Assembly (NCBI GenBank): GCA_027886175.1
Contig: JAJNNQ010000026.1
Coordinates: 12,767,501 to 12,831,500, forward strand
DNA length: 64,000 bases
Reading direction: 5' to 3'
Origin: Phylloscopus collybita
Taxonomy: Eukaryota > Chordata > Aves > Passeriformes > Phylloscopidae
Shown here: positions 46,905 through 59,955 of the stretch, piece after piece
How positions within the stretch are numbered: position 1 is the first letter of the stretch
How the letters are laid out: every line of letters starts with the position of its first letter
Program-made: the position numbers and the translations under genes
Notes under the pieces: model-generated
The model's database searches: none
What the model was told of the DNA's origin: nothing
What the model saw: only the letters and a program-made list of their open reading frames with translations

Positions 46905-47650
46905 CAGAAAGACCTTAATAGGCTGGAGAATTAGGTGGAGAGAATCTTAATGAGGTTCAACAAGGTCAAGTGTAGGATACTGCACCTGGGGACGAATAAC
47001 CTCAAGTGCCAGTGCAGGCTGAGGACTGATGTGCTTGAGAACAGCTCTGCGGAGAAGGACTTGGGACTCTTGGTGAACGACAAGCTGACTATAGGCAATA
47101 TCCTTGTGGGCCAGGAGTGCCAATGGTTCCCTGGGGTGCATTGGGAAGAGTGTGGGCAGTAGATCAAGAGAGGATCCTGCCTCTCTACTCATCCCTAGTG
47201 AGGCCACATCTGGAGTGCTGCATCCAGTTTTGGGTTGCTCAGTACCAGAGAGACAAAGAGCTACTGAGGAGGGTCCAGCAGAGACGACGGGGGGTCTGGA
47301 GCATCCCTGAGAAGAGACTAAGGGAGCTGGGCCTGTTTAGTCTGGAGAGGACCGAGAGTGGATCTCATCAATGCATATACATTTCTCAATGGCATTTTTT
47401 CAAGAGGATGGTGCCAGACTCTTTTCTGTGGTGCCCCAGGAGACAGTAAGGATGGCCACAAACTAAAATACAAGAAATTCCACCTCAACATGAGGAAGAA
47501 CTTTACATGGAGGATGGCAGAGCACTGGAACAGGCCGCCCGGGCAGGTCGCGGATTCCCCCTCGCTGGAGACACCCCAAATCCACTTGGGCGGGTTCCTG
47601 TGTCACCCGCTCTAGGTGCTGCCACCTGCTCCTTGGCAGGGCGGTTTGGA
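46905..47650 (+). mobile_element. CR1 LINE 3' region, abutting SEC63 promoter
   Basis: A longer CR1 copy covers the end of ORF2 and the 3' UTR. Diagnostic phrases in order: GAGGTTCAACAAGGTCAAGT, CTGCACCTGGGGACGAATAA, GAGAAGGACTTGGGACTCTT, GTGAGGCCACATCTGGAGTG, GAGCTGGGCCTGTTTAGTCT, GAACTTTACATGGAGGATGG and GAGCACTGGAACAGGCCGCC. Several frameshifts and stops show it is dead. Its last 130 bases are strikingly CpG-rich compared with the rest. Confidence 0.9.
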
Positions 47651-47689
47651 GCAGGTGCAGAAATCTCCTGCAGCCCTAACGAACCCGTG

Positions 47690-48049
47690 ATTGTGTGACA
47701 CGTGCTCTGAGACAACCCTGCTTTAGCAGGGAAGTTAGCACGGAGACGCAAAGCCGTCCCACCCCAGAGCGGCCCACGCTGCGACCCCGCGGATCCGAGC
47801 GCCCGGGATTTAACGATTCCTGAGGGGCGGGGCTTCGGGCCGAGCCAATCGGCGGCCGGGCGGGGGGCTCTGGGCGGGCAGGCCCGTGACGCCACACGGG
47901 CTATGGTGGCTGAGCAGTGACACGTCTCCTTGCGCGGCCTGGGAAGGGGCGGGCGGGCGAGCGAGCCTGCGATCTCGCGGGATCCCGGGGCGGCGACACC
48001 GGGGGGCCGCCGGCGGCAGCGGCGGCGGGGACGGGCGGCCGGCGCGGCC
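47690..48049 (+). promoter_or_regulatory. SEC63: SEC63 CpG-island promoter and 5' UTR
   Basis: TATA-less, CpG-dense sequence before the SEC63 ATG. Visible sites are a GC box GGGGCGGGGC (about 47823-47833), a CCAAT box (47845-47849), further GGGCGGG boxes near 47873 and 47946, a TGACGCCAC CRE-like site near 47887, and a TCTCGCGGGATC near-palindrome near 47973. A short upstream ATG with a stop five codons later (near 47902) would be in the leader if transcription starts above it. The start site cannot be fixed from sequence. Confidence 0.75.
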
Positions 48050-48173
48050 ATGGCGGGGCAGCAGTTCCAGTACGACGACAGCGGCAACACGTTCTTCTAC
48101 TTCCTCACCAGCTTCGTGGGGCTCATCGTCATCCCCGCCACCTACTACCTGTGGCCGCGGGACCAACACGCCG
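48050..48173 (+). CDS. SEC63: SEC63 coding exon 1 (partial gene; rest lies beyond the window)
   Basis: SEC63 is the multi-pass ER membrane J-domain protein that recruits BiP/HSPA5 to the SEC61-SEC62 translocon for post-translational import. Human mutations cause polycystic liver disease. This exon encodes the first 41 residues plus one base. The N terminus MAGQQFQYDDSGN matches the conserved vertebrate SEC63 start. The first membrane helix spans about residues 15-35, followed by WPRDQ. The ATG lies in the context GGCCATGG, and the donor is GGTGAGC at 48173-48179 (phase 1). The J domain, later helices, Brl domain and acidic tail are encoded by exons not present here. I searched the remaining sequence by eye for exon 2 and did not find it. 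Confidence 0.95.
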
Positions 48174-51100
48174 GTGAGCGGCCCAAGCCCGAGCACGACC
48201 GGCTCCTGCGCCGCGGCACAGCGGGGCCGCACCGGGCCCGCCGCGGTCGGGGCGCCCGTCCGGCCCTGCCCGCGCCGCCGGGGGCCCCTGGAGGGGCGGC
48301 GGCCCCGCGCTGCGCTCGCCGGCGGCCATTTAGCGGTACCTGGGCCGGCGGAAGGGTCCCGGGGCCGCCGCCCCCGGAGCGCGCCCGGCTCCGCGCCGCG
48401 GCTCCTGCAGAGTCATCGCTGCGCCGGGGTCCGGGGCTTTGTTTGGGGTTTGGGTTTTCCCTTGTCTTCCCGGAGTGTTTCAGGGTGGATGACCTAAATT
48501 TTGATCGTGGGGAAAGAACAAGCTATTGAGTTGGGGACAAAGAGGAAAAGTTACCGGGCTCAGCTTTTATGTGCCATAAGGTCACAGCGGGTGTGAAAAT
48601 GGGGGTTTATTTTTTTCCCCCTTGCGAATCAGTTTAATAACCGAAGGGCTGCATTTCTGTTTCACCCTTCGGGGTGATGCTTTGTATCCCTGAACAGTGT
48701 TAAAAAGTTTCTTTGGCTCGTTCAGAATCTCATTTCAAAGTAATTTTCCACTTAGTCTTTCCTGCATCCCTCTATTCTTGGAAGGAGAAGGCCTTTTGGT
48801 GAACAGGCTGCACAGGAACACATTTTTAACAGCAGTTCCAACATTAAAAAGGCTGTAGAAATTTGATTTAAAGGCTGGGTGGTAAGTGCTGAGTAAAACA
48901 GAGATGCTTGATTCTATTTCCCATTGCAGAAACCTACTGACCTCTTAAGAACACTTGAGCTTTGCAATCTGAGAAGAGTCCCTTTTGCTCCTTCCATCTT
49001 TTTGCATTCGGTATCTGGTGGCTTTGATGCCACTTTAAATGGCTTGACAGGTCCTGCTTAACTTAGTTTTATATGTAAAAGAAATCCTTAGCAATGAAAT
49101 CTTAATCCTTTACCTTCTAGTAAGGAGTAGGATAGAACAAATGTTTGGTGCTAAATCACAGCTGTTCACGGTCTTGGTTGCTGCCAGACGTGCCTGTGGT
49201 TTCTGGCAGGGCCCTGGCTAGAGAACCTCTTTGGAGGATTGGTCTCTGCCCTCCAGGTGCTTACTACCTGTTGTACAGCTGAGGAGTTAGTTCTCTCTGC
49301 TGAAAGGAAATGTTTCTCTGCCTCCTCTTTCTGCATCCTGACTGTTGCAAGAGGGAGGTGTTACTGTTGTTGAAGGTGTTTTGTAATCTTTGGGTTGTTC
49401 TTGAGGAGCGGGGGATCAGGGAGAGAATATTACTTCTGCAACCTTTTTCCAAACCTGGAGGTTTTTGTTTTATTTTTGTTCTGGTAAAGGGTGGGAGGCA
49501 GTGGGGGAGAAAATCGCTTTTTCTCCTGAATAATGCTTTACTTTCTCCATAGTTCTTAGAAGCTGCTTCATGGGAAAATGACTGTGACTTGCCTGAGATG
49601 CTGTGCAGAATGGTGTGGCCAGCAGGGACACTCTGTGATGTTAACATTAGTTTCAGGGGGCTGACAGAAGCAGGAAAAGCTGTAGGAATGCTGTCAAACT
49701 TGAAAGCACTTTACTAGTCTTATGTAGTTGATCCTCAGCTATCCTTACAGAATGGCAGAAAATTAAAACCTGACTTTGGAATATGACTCTATGGATTTCA
49801 CCCAGTTTCCAAATAGGCCTGCCATTAAATATATTACTAATTTCTTTTCATCTAGCCAGCATTATCCAGTATATGGTGGGCCTGCTGCATATTATTCTTC
49901 ATTCTGTGCTAGATTGTTAAAAAGCTATGTCAAACTGTACTTTCCAAAGCAAAAGGTAGATTTTGTTATGCTGTTGGTGCAAAGAAATGAGTCAACTAAG
50001 TGAAAATCACCATTGGAAATGAAGGGAGATGAAAGAATGATTTCTGCCTTATATTTGTCTTAATGGATTTTAAAATATGAATGTAGTCCAGTTTTTGGTG
50101 TATGCATTAATGACATGCCTACAGTCTCTTGATTGAGTTCTGTTCTGCAGACTCTGTTTAAACAAAGAATTGAGGGGTAGTGCATATTAATCATTTGGGA
50201 CTAATGATCTACTAAGTTCTTACAAAGTAAATCTGCTAAGTAGTAGAACATTGTGATGTTCAAGTTGTTCAAGTGTATAGCTCTTAGGCAAGTAATTTCC
50301 AGCAAAATCCTCTCAGTATTTTTCTCACAGCTTTTTGTATGTATTCAACCATGCCTGTTCCAGCATTTGAACAAAATTTCAGAAATAAATTAAAACCTTG
50401 TGATGATGAGAAATACTATGTTTAGCCACTGCTTCTTGTTTTCAGAGTAATTCACTGGTTTAAAAAGCCAGCAAAGCCACTTAAGTGAAGCTAAGAGAAG
50501 GCTTGTGTCTTCAGAAGAGAAATCTTCCAACACTAATAAATAACTCCTGCTTCCTTTGATGAGCAGAAATATCTGGATGTTAATATGAGATGTTATTTTG
50601 ATGCTAGTTTAGAGTGGAGTTTCCACTACTGAGGCACCAGTATTGGGCCAAAGAGAATGAGACCTCTGCCCTCTGTGTGTAGGACCAAGTAACAGTTTTG
50701 TTCTGGAATTGTTTTGCCCTACTTGTTTTGGAGAACCCAGCCTTTGTTACCCTGAGTGGACTTGGTGAGGTGCAGTTGTGCTGGTGAGTTCTTTCAGCTC
50801 CATTTTCAGGAGTGAAGAAGATCAGATCAGAGGGGGCTTCTGAAGTAAATCAGATGCTTGTCCTCCTCACTTCAAGACCCCTTTGCAATGTAAACCAGAG
50901 CATTCAGAAGACACAGAGTGGATTCCTTTTTTGGTAAAAACAGGGTTGGAAGAGGATCTTTGGCCACGTTGTGTTGTGAGAGCAGGCTGGAGCTGGCTTG
51001 ATGCAAGGGTGAAATGCTCACTGCAGGAGGGACACGCCGTTGGTGCCTGCTGCTTCCATTTACATATGTGCTGCCATGGATTGCTGCTTTGTGATGCAGG

Positions 51101-53032
51101 ACAGAGTGCCAGCGGAGGGAGAACTACAGCAGAAATCTGGGAATTGCTGATGGCATGTAATATCTTAGGATTTGTTCTCTGCTGTAGTTTTGTAGTAAGT
51201 GCTTGGTGTTTGTTTTTGCCATAGTGAAGACTGGAAAGTAGGGCTGGATCTATATTCCTTTACTACTTCGAGGAAACTCAAAATGTGTTATGTCAGATTT
51301 GTAGTATAGTTTTTTGGCAAGCTATTAACATTTTGCTTTTAGTTCTTCTTATAATAAACTTTTGGAAAGCCTTTTCAATACTACTGTCTGGAAGAACAGC
51401 ATGATTTAACTTATGCCTGTGAAGTCCTGAGAAAAACTTGAGCTGTTTTTTTTCCTGAGTATCTAAACCTGCTTTTTCGAGGCATTCTGAAAGAGTCCAT
51501 ATGGAAGCGTTGCTGCATCCTGCAATAGGGGTTGATGCTACTATTTGGGAGGGTTTTGCTGTGGTGTGCTAGACACCCTGTGAACTGTCTCATAATTTCA
51601 TTACCTTAGCTTTGATAAACCAAGCAAGCAGGTAATTGACTTCGTAAACCGGATTTGTCAAAATGACTTTACCTCCTTGGTGTTCACTCCAGAGCTAATA
51701 AGGCCTTTGTGAAAGGTTAATTGTTCAGCTTTGTGTCTTGGACTGAAGTTTCATAATTGCATCAAAGTAGCAGTGCGCTAACACAGTTAAGTCTTGTATT
51801 TTCCCCCATCCCTTGTGCCAAATAGGGCAGCAGTGTATGGGAGTGGAAGAAAGTAATTTTAGCTAAAATGAATTTTAGGCCCTTTTTTTTTCTTTCTTCT
51901 CTCTTGCTTTTAATGTGTATTCGTTTCTCTGTAAGACTTTGTGGGTGCCTGGGATGGTATAGGATGTGACTGAGGGAAAGAAGACTGGTTCTTGGTGATG
52001 GCTTCAGGTGATGGTGAATATGGCTTCAGGCTATATTGTTTATCCTTGACTTGTTTCTTTAAAACATGTGTGTGTATATATATATGTTTTATTACTAAAG
52101 AAAAGTCATACTTTTTCTGGGTTACTTTTGTTTTGGGAAAATACTGGTATAAATTTAGCCTAATTACTGTGAGTAAAACCATTGCAAGGACTACTCTTGG
52201 AACAAAAAAAGTGGTTGCTAAAAAGTTATTCTGGTACAGATTCATTCCTAACTAAAAGATATTTTCTGCAATGGGAATTTTCAAGGTGTTTTTCAAAAAA
52301 TTAATTGCGAGAGTTGAAGAAAAAGATTTTTTTTTTCCCCTCAGCAGTTAATGGTGGAGGAGTGTCCATCAAAGTATCTGCCTGTTGTTGGACTTGCTTT
52401 GAAGTTTCAGTGTGAACTTGTGTAGATTAAACATCAGCATCTAGAAAGGAAATGGAGAGCAAGGGGTGAATTAATTTAGTTGGACAATACAGCAGTTGTT
52501 GCACAATGCTGGTGTGTTTGCTGAACTTTGTGTACTTTTTGACTTCTACCTGTGCTGCTGGATTGAGGCACATAATTGTAAAGCTGTGCTGAAACAGGTG
52601 GTTGTAGATTGTGATGTGCTTTGTAGATAAGTACATGTATCTGGAAGCTTGCTATTTCATCTTTTTTATTTGGTCTACATTAAATAAATTATCCTGTTTT
52701 GGTGTATTAGGTATTCATAATTTGTTACAGAGCTGATGGAAAAAATACAAGTATCTATCCAGAGCTTTTTACAGTAACTTGAACAAAACAAGATGTTAAA
52801 AGCATTTCAGAAACCCCAAAGAATAATAGCTGCACATGCACCCTCCCCTCTCAGATGTTTCCGTGTGAGATATAGCTGAAGTTTTCTTGAAGAACACTGG
52901 GCTGATAAACAAAGAAAAACTTTTAAAAATCTGGTTAAAGAAGGCAATTTCCTGCTAATCTTTGAAGCTGCCATGCCTGTAGGAAGTAGCATAGGCAGTT
53001 AGGTTGTATTGAGGCTGGACAAAATACAGCAA

Positions 53033-53151
53033 TATTTAAAAAACACAGCTTACTTGGTGACTATTAAAAGGGAGAATATAATACCATGTTGATACTTAAT
53101 ATTTTTTTGTTATTTTTTTACTGTATTGCTATTTTGAAGCAGTAGGGCTTC
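53033..53151 (+). repeat. Diverged direct duplication, copy 1
   Basis: Shares an ordered set of phrases with copy 2 at 54028-54146, including GGTGACT, AGAATATAAT, TGATACTT, TTACTGTATTGCT and TTTTGAAGCAGTAGGG. No known transposon ends were recognised. Confidence 0.7.
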
Positions 53152-54027
53152 ATCTGTAGATAGTAGTTGGCACTCACATTCAAAACCTTGATCAGAAGTC
53201 CTGAGAAAGTTGTTCTGTAAAGGTTTACTGTCTTTGGAACCATACTTCTCAGTCTATCTGCCCACTATACTGGATAGCTCTGTGCAGTAGTGTTAATAAT
53301 GAAGGTTTCTTTGTAATTTTTTGGTGTTATTTTTCATCTGTGCGTGTTCAGGCAGACCTCAGAGATTCTCATATTAATCCTCTGCTTTAGGATGCAGGTA
53401 GGGAAACTGTGAAGTTTGGCTGAGGACAAACAGTGAGTGTGCAACTTGGATGTGACTCAAGGCAGTGCAGTGAATGCAGGCAGCACCTCTTCAGTTTTGT
53501 CTGTAATGGAGTAGATGAGCGCTTGTACCTCACAGCAGCTGGAGGAGAGGAGGCAGCACTGCTGCTGCTCCCACTCCAGGTAAAATGCTTCTGTGATGCT
53601 TCTAATCCTCTGGTGTGAGGTAAGATTGGTTGGAGTGGGTTAACTGTGATGCCTGTCCTTGCCCACAGCTCGCTAAAATCTCATTCACCTTGCTCCAAAG
53701 TATTTCACAGCATTTTGGTATTTGGTAATGCAGGATAAAGTACAGGATGCTGGTAAAGGACAGGATAAAACCACAGGATGCCATGCTCGTTGCTAATAAC
53801 CACATTAATAGGATAAGCATGGGTGTGAAAACTTGATATCTGTGAATATAAGCATTTTGTTCCCATGTGTGTGTGCTTATCCTTTCCTGTTAATATAACC
53901 TTTCATCATTGTGTCAGGAAGTGGGAGGAGAGTCAATGAAACTCAGTTATGCATTTAAGGACTGTTATTACATACAAATTGAGGTTTTTGAGAGATGGAG
54001 TGTACCATGGTTGACTTAAACCATTTC

Positions 54028-54146
54028 AAATTCGGAAAATACAGTTTATTAGGTGACTGTTTAAAGGCAGAATATAATGTAATGGTGATACTTTGTTTTG
54101 TTAAGTTTTTTTTACTATATTGCTGTTTTGAAGCGGTAGGGTTTTT
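54028..54146 (+). repeat. Diverged direct duplication, copy 2
   Basis: Partner of 53033-53151, about 995 bases downstream in the same orientation. It has GGTGACT, AGAATATAAT, TGATACTT, TTACTATATTGCT and TTTTGAAGCGGTAGGG. Confidence 0.7.
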
Positions 54147-54821
54147 CTGAGAAACATTTGAAGAAGGGGCAAACATCGTGAGATGCCACTAGTAATGCCT
54201 AGCAATTACCTCTTACAAATATTTTTCAAAACAAAGCATTTGCACTGAGTTATCCAAACTACTCTGTTATTTGGAAAAAAAATGCCTGTCTTTTCATGGA
54301 ATTTTTAAAAAGTATTATAATCTTACTGTAACCACAGTAGCTTCCTAGCAGTAAAATAAAATTAAGAGACCTGTATTAGAGGTTAGTTGAGTAGCTTCAA
54401 GACTGTCCAGAATACAAAATGCTGAAAAGCCTTTTTTGTGGCAAGTTAAAGATGAAGCCATTACAAGAACTTTATATTTCATTATGTGTACATAAAAATA
54501 AAGTAGTTTCTATTTTAAAAAAATACATCCTATGTTATGGAAGCTTATGAAAACAGTATACTGAAGGTTTTATTACATGCCTTATTCATTTAATAGTTGC
54601 TGCAAGGTTATCTTGACTACTCAGAGAGATGACAGTAAACTACCAGGATATACAGGCTATGTATTAGAGAATTAGATTCAATTATGGTTTCATAGGCAGC
54701 TAAACTGTTCCTGGAGAAGGAGCAGGAATTTTAAGAGAGAAGCAAGGTAAATGACAAGGAATGGAATCAATAGTGATTCCATAGTGGGGTTATTTTTTGG
54801 TGGGCTTTGTTTTTTCTTTTG

Positions 54822-54857
54822 TTTTTTTTTTTTGGGGGGGGGGGGAGGGAGGGGGAG
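54822..54857 (+). repeat. Poly(T) then poly(G) run
   Basis: A T run is followed by about 12 G bases and a GGGA-like tail; simple sequence only. Confidence 0.8.
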
Positions 54858-55849
54858 TTTGGCATGATGGTTTTTGTTTGTTTTGTTTTGTTGGTTGTGG
54901 TTTCTTTTTTTTTTATTTTGTATTTCAAATTCATGCCTGTGAAGAAGGGTTCAGATCTGCAGCAATTTGATCAAGTCTCTGCTGGGGCTGGTGCTGCATC
55001 CTTGCCCCCTGTGGTGCTGCTTTCTCCCGTTGTGGGGTTTATAGGCCTTCCCTCAGTTACTAGCCAGACCTGACACATACCTCCATTTCATGATGAGGAG
55101 GGTTGTGCTGGCTAGAAATATCAAGAGCAGGGTACATGTACGAGAGCACGAAACAGGTACCTATTTTCTTTCCTGAGCAAAAAGATTAGTGTCTGTACTA
55201 GTTTTTAAATAAGTACACAGTTAAGAAGATTTAAGAGGTGTTTTCAGATTTTCACCTAGTATATCTCTCTTACAGGAAATTGCTTACAAGCATTTTAAAT
55301 TCATTCCTTTATCCTTGTTGGCTGGACGAACTGTTTGAAACTAGGATATTTGTAAGCATTGTGGATTCTGCAAAGACTTACCAATGAAGTTTCAAATACC
55401 CTTTTTTCTTTAGAAACAAAAGAATGGACATGCTGGGTCAGATCAGATGGAGTTTTTTATGTTTGTATGGGTTTTTTTTATTACAGAAGCGAATGCCTTA
55501 AGGAGAGAATTACAGGACAAGCATAAATGGTGCCTCCTTTGCATATTCTGTGTATCCAATGGTTTTGAGTTCAGTAACTTTTGGTATAGCATCCATACCA
55601 TCCTGTGTGAGGGGGGTCACTGTATCTGCTGCCCACACCACAAAAAATCACCTTTGTTTTGCAGCTGCTTCTGATGTTGCTTAATGATTCTTTGCTCTAC
55701 TGGAAGAGGCAGTAAACATTCAGTCCTGGCTGTCACTTAGGTTTTTTACAGCCTTCCATTATCTCTCCTTGCACTTTACTCTCTCAGCTGGAAGATTTGT
55801 AGATTATATTTGAACATAAATCTCCTTATACGTTTGATGGCCCTTGTTC

Positions 55850-56560
55850 ACTTTAATTGAGTGTTTTCTGGTTGCCCCTCTTTAAGAGGTGGGGACTAGG
55901 ACTGTGCATCATACTTGAGGTATGTACAGCCTCAAGGTTGGACATACCTCCAGTTTATGTGGTAATAATCCCTTCCTTTTCTTGTAGGAATGCTATAAAC
56001 ACATGCTCTGATTTTTATTTGTAATAAGCATTCAGCTGAGGTTTACATAGAACAGGTTCTCACAACACTGAGATTGCATTTCTGAGAGATTATGGTCAGC
56101 CTTGAGCTCATCCTTGTATACATAGAATTAGGATAGTCCCCACTGCGTTTTATGTTTTCATACTCTCAATTTCATGTGCCATTCAGAAGTGCACTTGCTT
56201 GAGCTTTACAATTCTTCAGGATGCCCTTGTCCTTGTTACCCAGAATAAGTTAATATCATCCAGAAGCTTTATTTTACTGCGCACCCTTTTAATCAGATTA
56301 CTTATTAATGAAATGTGTTGTAATTCCAGCACGGGTTCCTGCAGAGCTCCTGGCTATTTCCTTCTGCTGTGAGAATTGGCAGTTCACTCTGTCATCTAGT
56401 CACATATTTATTTTTGCAATAGTTAGATGGTTGTCCTGAAAGATTTGTAAGAGGAACCTTTCAAAAGCCTTTTGGAAACCACAGACTGTATCAGCAGGAT
56501 CTGTTCCATATGCCTACTTCCTTGAGAGGACTTTACCAAAGACTCTGCTGATGAAAAATG
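55850..56560 (-). mobile_element. Probable ancient CR1-clade LINE fragment (antisense)
   Basis: The + strand resembles the reverse complement of an old amniote LINE reverse transcriptase region: TCTCAATTTCATGTGCCATT, AATATCATCCAG, CAGCACGGGTTCCTGCAGAG, TCATCTAGTCACATATTT and TTTCAAAAGCCTTTTGGAAA occur in the expected order. Heavily diverged; assignment to clade is tentative. Confidence 0.45.
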
Positions 56561-59164
56561 GATGTATGGTACTTACCTTTGAATCCACTAATCCTGTCCT
56601 TTATTAGAGTTTCTTCAGGGTATGCATCAGAATAATTCTGACTACAAGCATTTTTAATGATTGGTGATACGCTAAGTGACTTGTGTTTACATTTGTTTTG
56701 AATTGAATGTGTTCTGGTTTCCTCTCCACACTGAACTGATAAAATTAAACTAATAGTTAAGAGTGTGTAATCTTGGAGCCCAGCATCATTGTTGGCTTCA
56801 TCTAAAATTGTTAACTTTGACTCATGTGGGTTTTGTTCCATAGTAAAATGTCCAGTTTTCTGATTCCGCTCAGATTCTATTAAAGTTTTGCAATGCACCT
56901 ATAGGTCCAGCCCTACTATGAATTTGATCATTTAGGTGATAGAGCTTAAAGGTTATTATAGTTGGTTCCACTGACAGTTTTGTCAGTGCAAATGAGACAG
57001 TACACTAATAGGAAGGATAAGGTTTGGAAATGCCTTGATTAGCAGTAGTATAATGTGGAACTGTGCCCGGCTGACTGCAGACAGAAAGCTTGAGTAAGTA
57101 AACGCTGAAAAGAAGTGAACTTTCAAGATATTCAATCATCTTGTGTTGCTGTTTTTTTAAGCTGTTAGTAACAAATGCTATCTTTTGGTCAGCAAATATG
57201 TGTGGAATTGTGGGAATGGAAAGTTAGGTTACTTTTTGTTCCTTTTAAGCTTTATCTAGTTCCTGCAAAACATGCTCTGGAAAAAAGCAGCCTTGCTGTT
57301 AAGTCTTCTGCAGGTCTCTTTGTAGTTAATGAGCGGCTTGGGGTTTTAATACTTAGCATGTTACTCAAAACACATGATTTTTTTGGCTTATTTCTATGAA
57401 TATTTACTAGAGAGAAAAATCTCTGTGAAAACAACTAGGGTGAGATTATTCAGCTATAAATGTTTTAGTTAAGAGGCTAATTTGGACATGACCTCTTTAT
57501 AGATAAGTAATGAGGGTAATGAGGACAATTCTTATAATGATAGACATTAAAGTTAGAAAGCATCTATCAGATGGTTTAATTCTTCACTGCTATGGTCCAT
57601 TCAAAGTCCTGAAATGTGCTTTCCATTTTTAATTTTTTTTTAAAGTAATCCTAATGGGAACACTAGTGCTTATTTGAAGGCTTTTGCATTTAAGCAACAG
57701 CATTTCAGAACACTTTAAAATCAATTTAATTTGCTTCATGCCTCTTAATTTGGGGTTTTACAGTAGGAGTCAATCCTGTTATAATAAAGTTGAAATGGCT
57801 CAGTATTTCAGAGAAGTTGCTGACTCTGTGAGTTTGCTGTGGGTTTCAATCCTGCCTCCTAGTTGCTGGCAAAGATGGGTTACTGCTTTTACAAAATAGT
57901 TATAAGTGTCAGTGTCTTTTTTGAAAGTAAGTGTGTAGTTCTTTTCCTAATCCTGTGACTTTTTAAATTATTCTCAGATAACATACTGTATCTATGAGGA
58001 ATCTTATTTTATAATAATTATGAAGGAAAATGGCAATAGAGTTAAGCGTAGATGGCCTACTGAAACAGTTCATCTGTTATCCAAGAAACGGTTATGTGCT
58101 TAAGAAAGTAAATTTGTTCAGAGAGCTGCAGTTCAAGACACCTCAGTAAATAAGTTGTTCATACAGTTTCTTAATTTCTGTTATTGCTGAAATAGAAAAA
58201 AGCCCAGGAGTTCAGATTTTGTATATGTATATATATACAAAACTGTTGAAAGTGAATAGGAGCCTACTTGAGTGTACTTCAGAGGATTAAAACTATAGAA
58301 CCCTGAATAAAATTCCAGCAAACCTGGAAACTCTTGGGAATGTTTCAACTGAGCCTGTTGCCTTCAGTTTTAACAGAACAGATGTAATGCTTAGAGCCAT
58401 GGTATCCCTGGGCTGTAGCCTTTACTCAAGACTTGCATGCTGTGTGTATTACTTGCACCTCTTGATGCTTTCCACAGGTACAAGTTTTCCATACAAGTGT
58501 GGAGAAGGGTGACACACTACAAATGAGTTTTGTGAAAGTGTGGTTTTAAAGTGATCTTGGCATTTCCTAGGGCTGCAGAACTGTGTCACTCTGTGTTCCT
58601 TGCTGAAAGAAGTAATTTTCTTTCAAAACCATTCTCTTTTGGATGAATTGTCTGCAACTGGTGGGCAGAATACTTCATGTGCACCTCCTCCTATTTCTTT
58701 TTCTGACAGAGTCCACTGGAGCTGTATTTTAGACTATGTGATTTGCTTTTCCTAGTAGCCTGAAGGTAGAAAGAGCACAGGAGGCTAGGACGTATTTCTG
58801 TTCTTTCCTGCAGTTTGAGGTAGAATAATGGAAAACTGGTGGCTTCCATGTATTCTAGATATTAGCTTTTGGCTTGTTTTTGGCTGTTGTAAAAATTGAT
58901 TGATACTTTGAAACTTTTATATGCTTTAGATATAAATACCGATGCCAATAGTCTTATTTGTGGTATTTTTTTTCTGAAAACTGACCTTTGATTGTTGCAG
59001 CTGAAAGAAGGTTCTGGAGGTTAAAACTTCTCAGTATAATTGCAGCTGTACCTCTTTCTGTTCTCTCTCTTCTAGAATTGCCTGTCTCCAATAGCAATAA
59101 ATGAGTAATCTTCTCTTTTTTCTCAGAAGGATGAAAAGGAATCTGCCCTTAGGTTTTCATGGTG

Positions 59165-59222
59165 TGGGTTTTTTTTTGTTTTGTTTTGTGTTTTTTGTTG
59201 TTGTTGTTGTTGTTGTTTTTTT
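59165..59222 (+). repeat. TTTTG/TTG-rich simple sequence
   Basis: TTTTG units followed by about seven TTG trinucleotides; simple repeat only. Confidence 0.85.
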
Positions 59223-59529
59223 AAGCACTTTTTGGAACCTCCAGGACCTGAAACAAAAAGATTAGGTATAGGTAGGGGTCATTTGTCAAGCATTCCTGAG
59301 GATTGGGTGTATCCTCCTGTTTCTTTGGAAACAAGTGTGTAAGATGGGTGAACTTCAAAACCAAATTTAAGCCAGGCATGGCTGGGTTGTAAACACAGGT
59401 TGAATGTAATCTCTGGAAATGGGAAATCCAACCTGTAATAAGGACACACCTTCTGTGTCTGTATGACCTGTGTCCTCACCCATTGTGTGATTGGTAAATC
59501 AGAACAGGGGTTGAGATACATATGAGAAA

Positions 59530-59695
59530 TTTTTGCCCCGTGAGAATGGTCAAACTGTAGAATAGGTTGTTCAGAGGCACGGTGAGCTCAGACCTTGAGC
59601 AGCTGCTTTTTTGACTCTCCTTTTAGCAGCAGGGTTGAATTAGGTGATCTCCTGATGTCTTTTCCATCCTTTCCAATCCATTAGGTTGTTCTGTT
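59530..59695 (+). mobile_element. CR1 LINE 3' end fragment (diverged)
   Basis: AATAGGTTGTTCAGAGGCAC, AGGGTTGAATTAGGTGATCT and CCATCCTTTCCAATCCATTA match the order of the CR1 3' tail. Old copy. Confidence 0.65.
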
Positions 59696-59869
59696 TTACC
59701 CAAGAACTGTGTGGTTTGTGTTACCCACGCAGGAAAAGCAGATGCCTCTGGTTTAAAGAACTGGACATTCAAGAGGTTTGCATAAGTTCTGATCAAGAGA
59801 AGTCAATTGTTTACTTAAACATTCTTTACTCATACCTGGTTTGATGCCTGGAATACAAAAGAAGTGACT

Positions 59870-59955
59870 GCAACAATCAGCAAGGGAACACCAACTTATG
59901 TCATCTACCTAAACTTCTGTAAGGCCTCTGACAAAGTTGTGAAAGAGATGGCACT
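59870..59955 (+). mobile_element. CR1 LINE ORF2 fragment
   Basis: AAGGGAACACCAACTTATGT, CATCTACCTAAACTTCTGTA and AGGCCTCTGACAAAGTTGTG correspond to the CR1 reverse transcriptase segment that reads VIYLNFCKA. Short and isolated. Confidence 0.6.

Noticed and set aside
47886..48529. Longer open frames running through SEC63 exon 1 in three frames
   Set aside because: They read through the strong GTGAGC donor into CpG-island intron; only 48050-48173 is SEC63.
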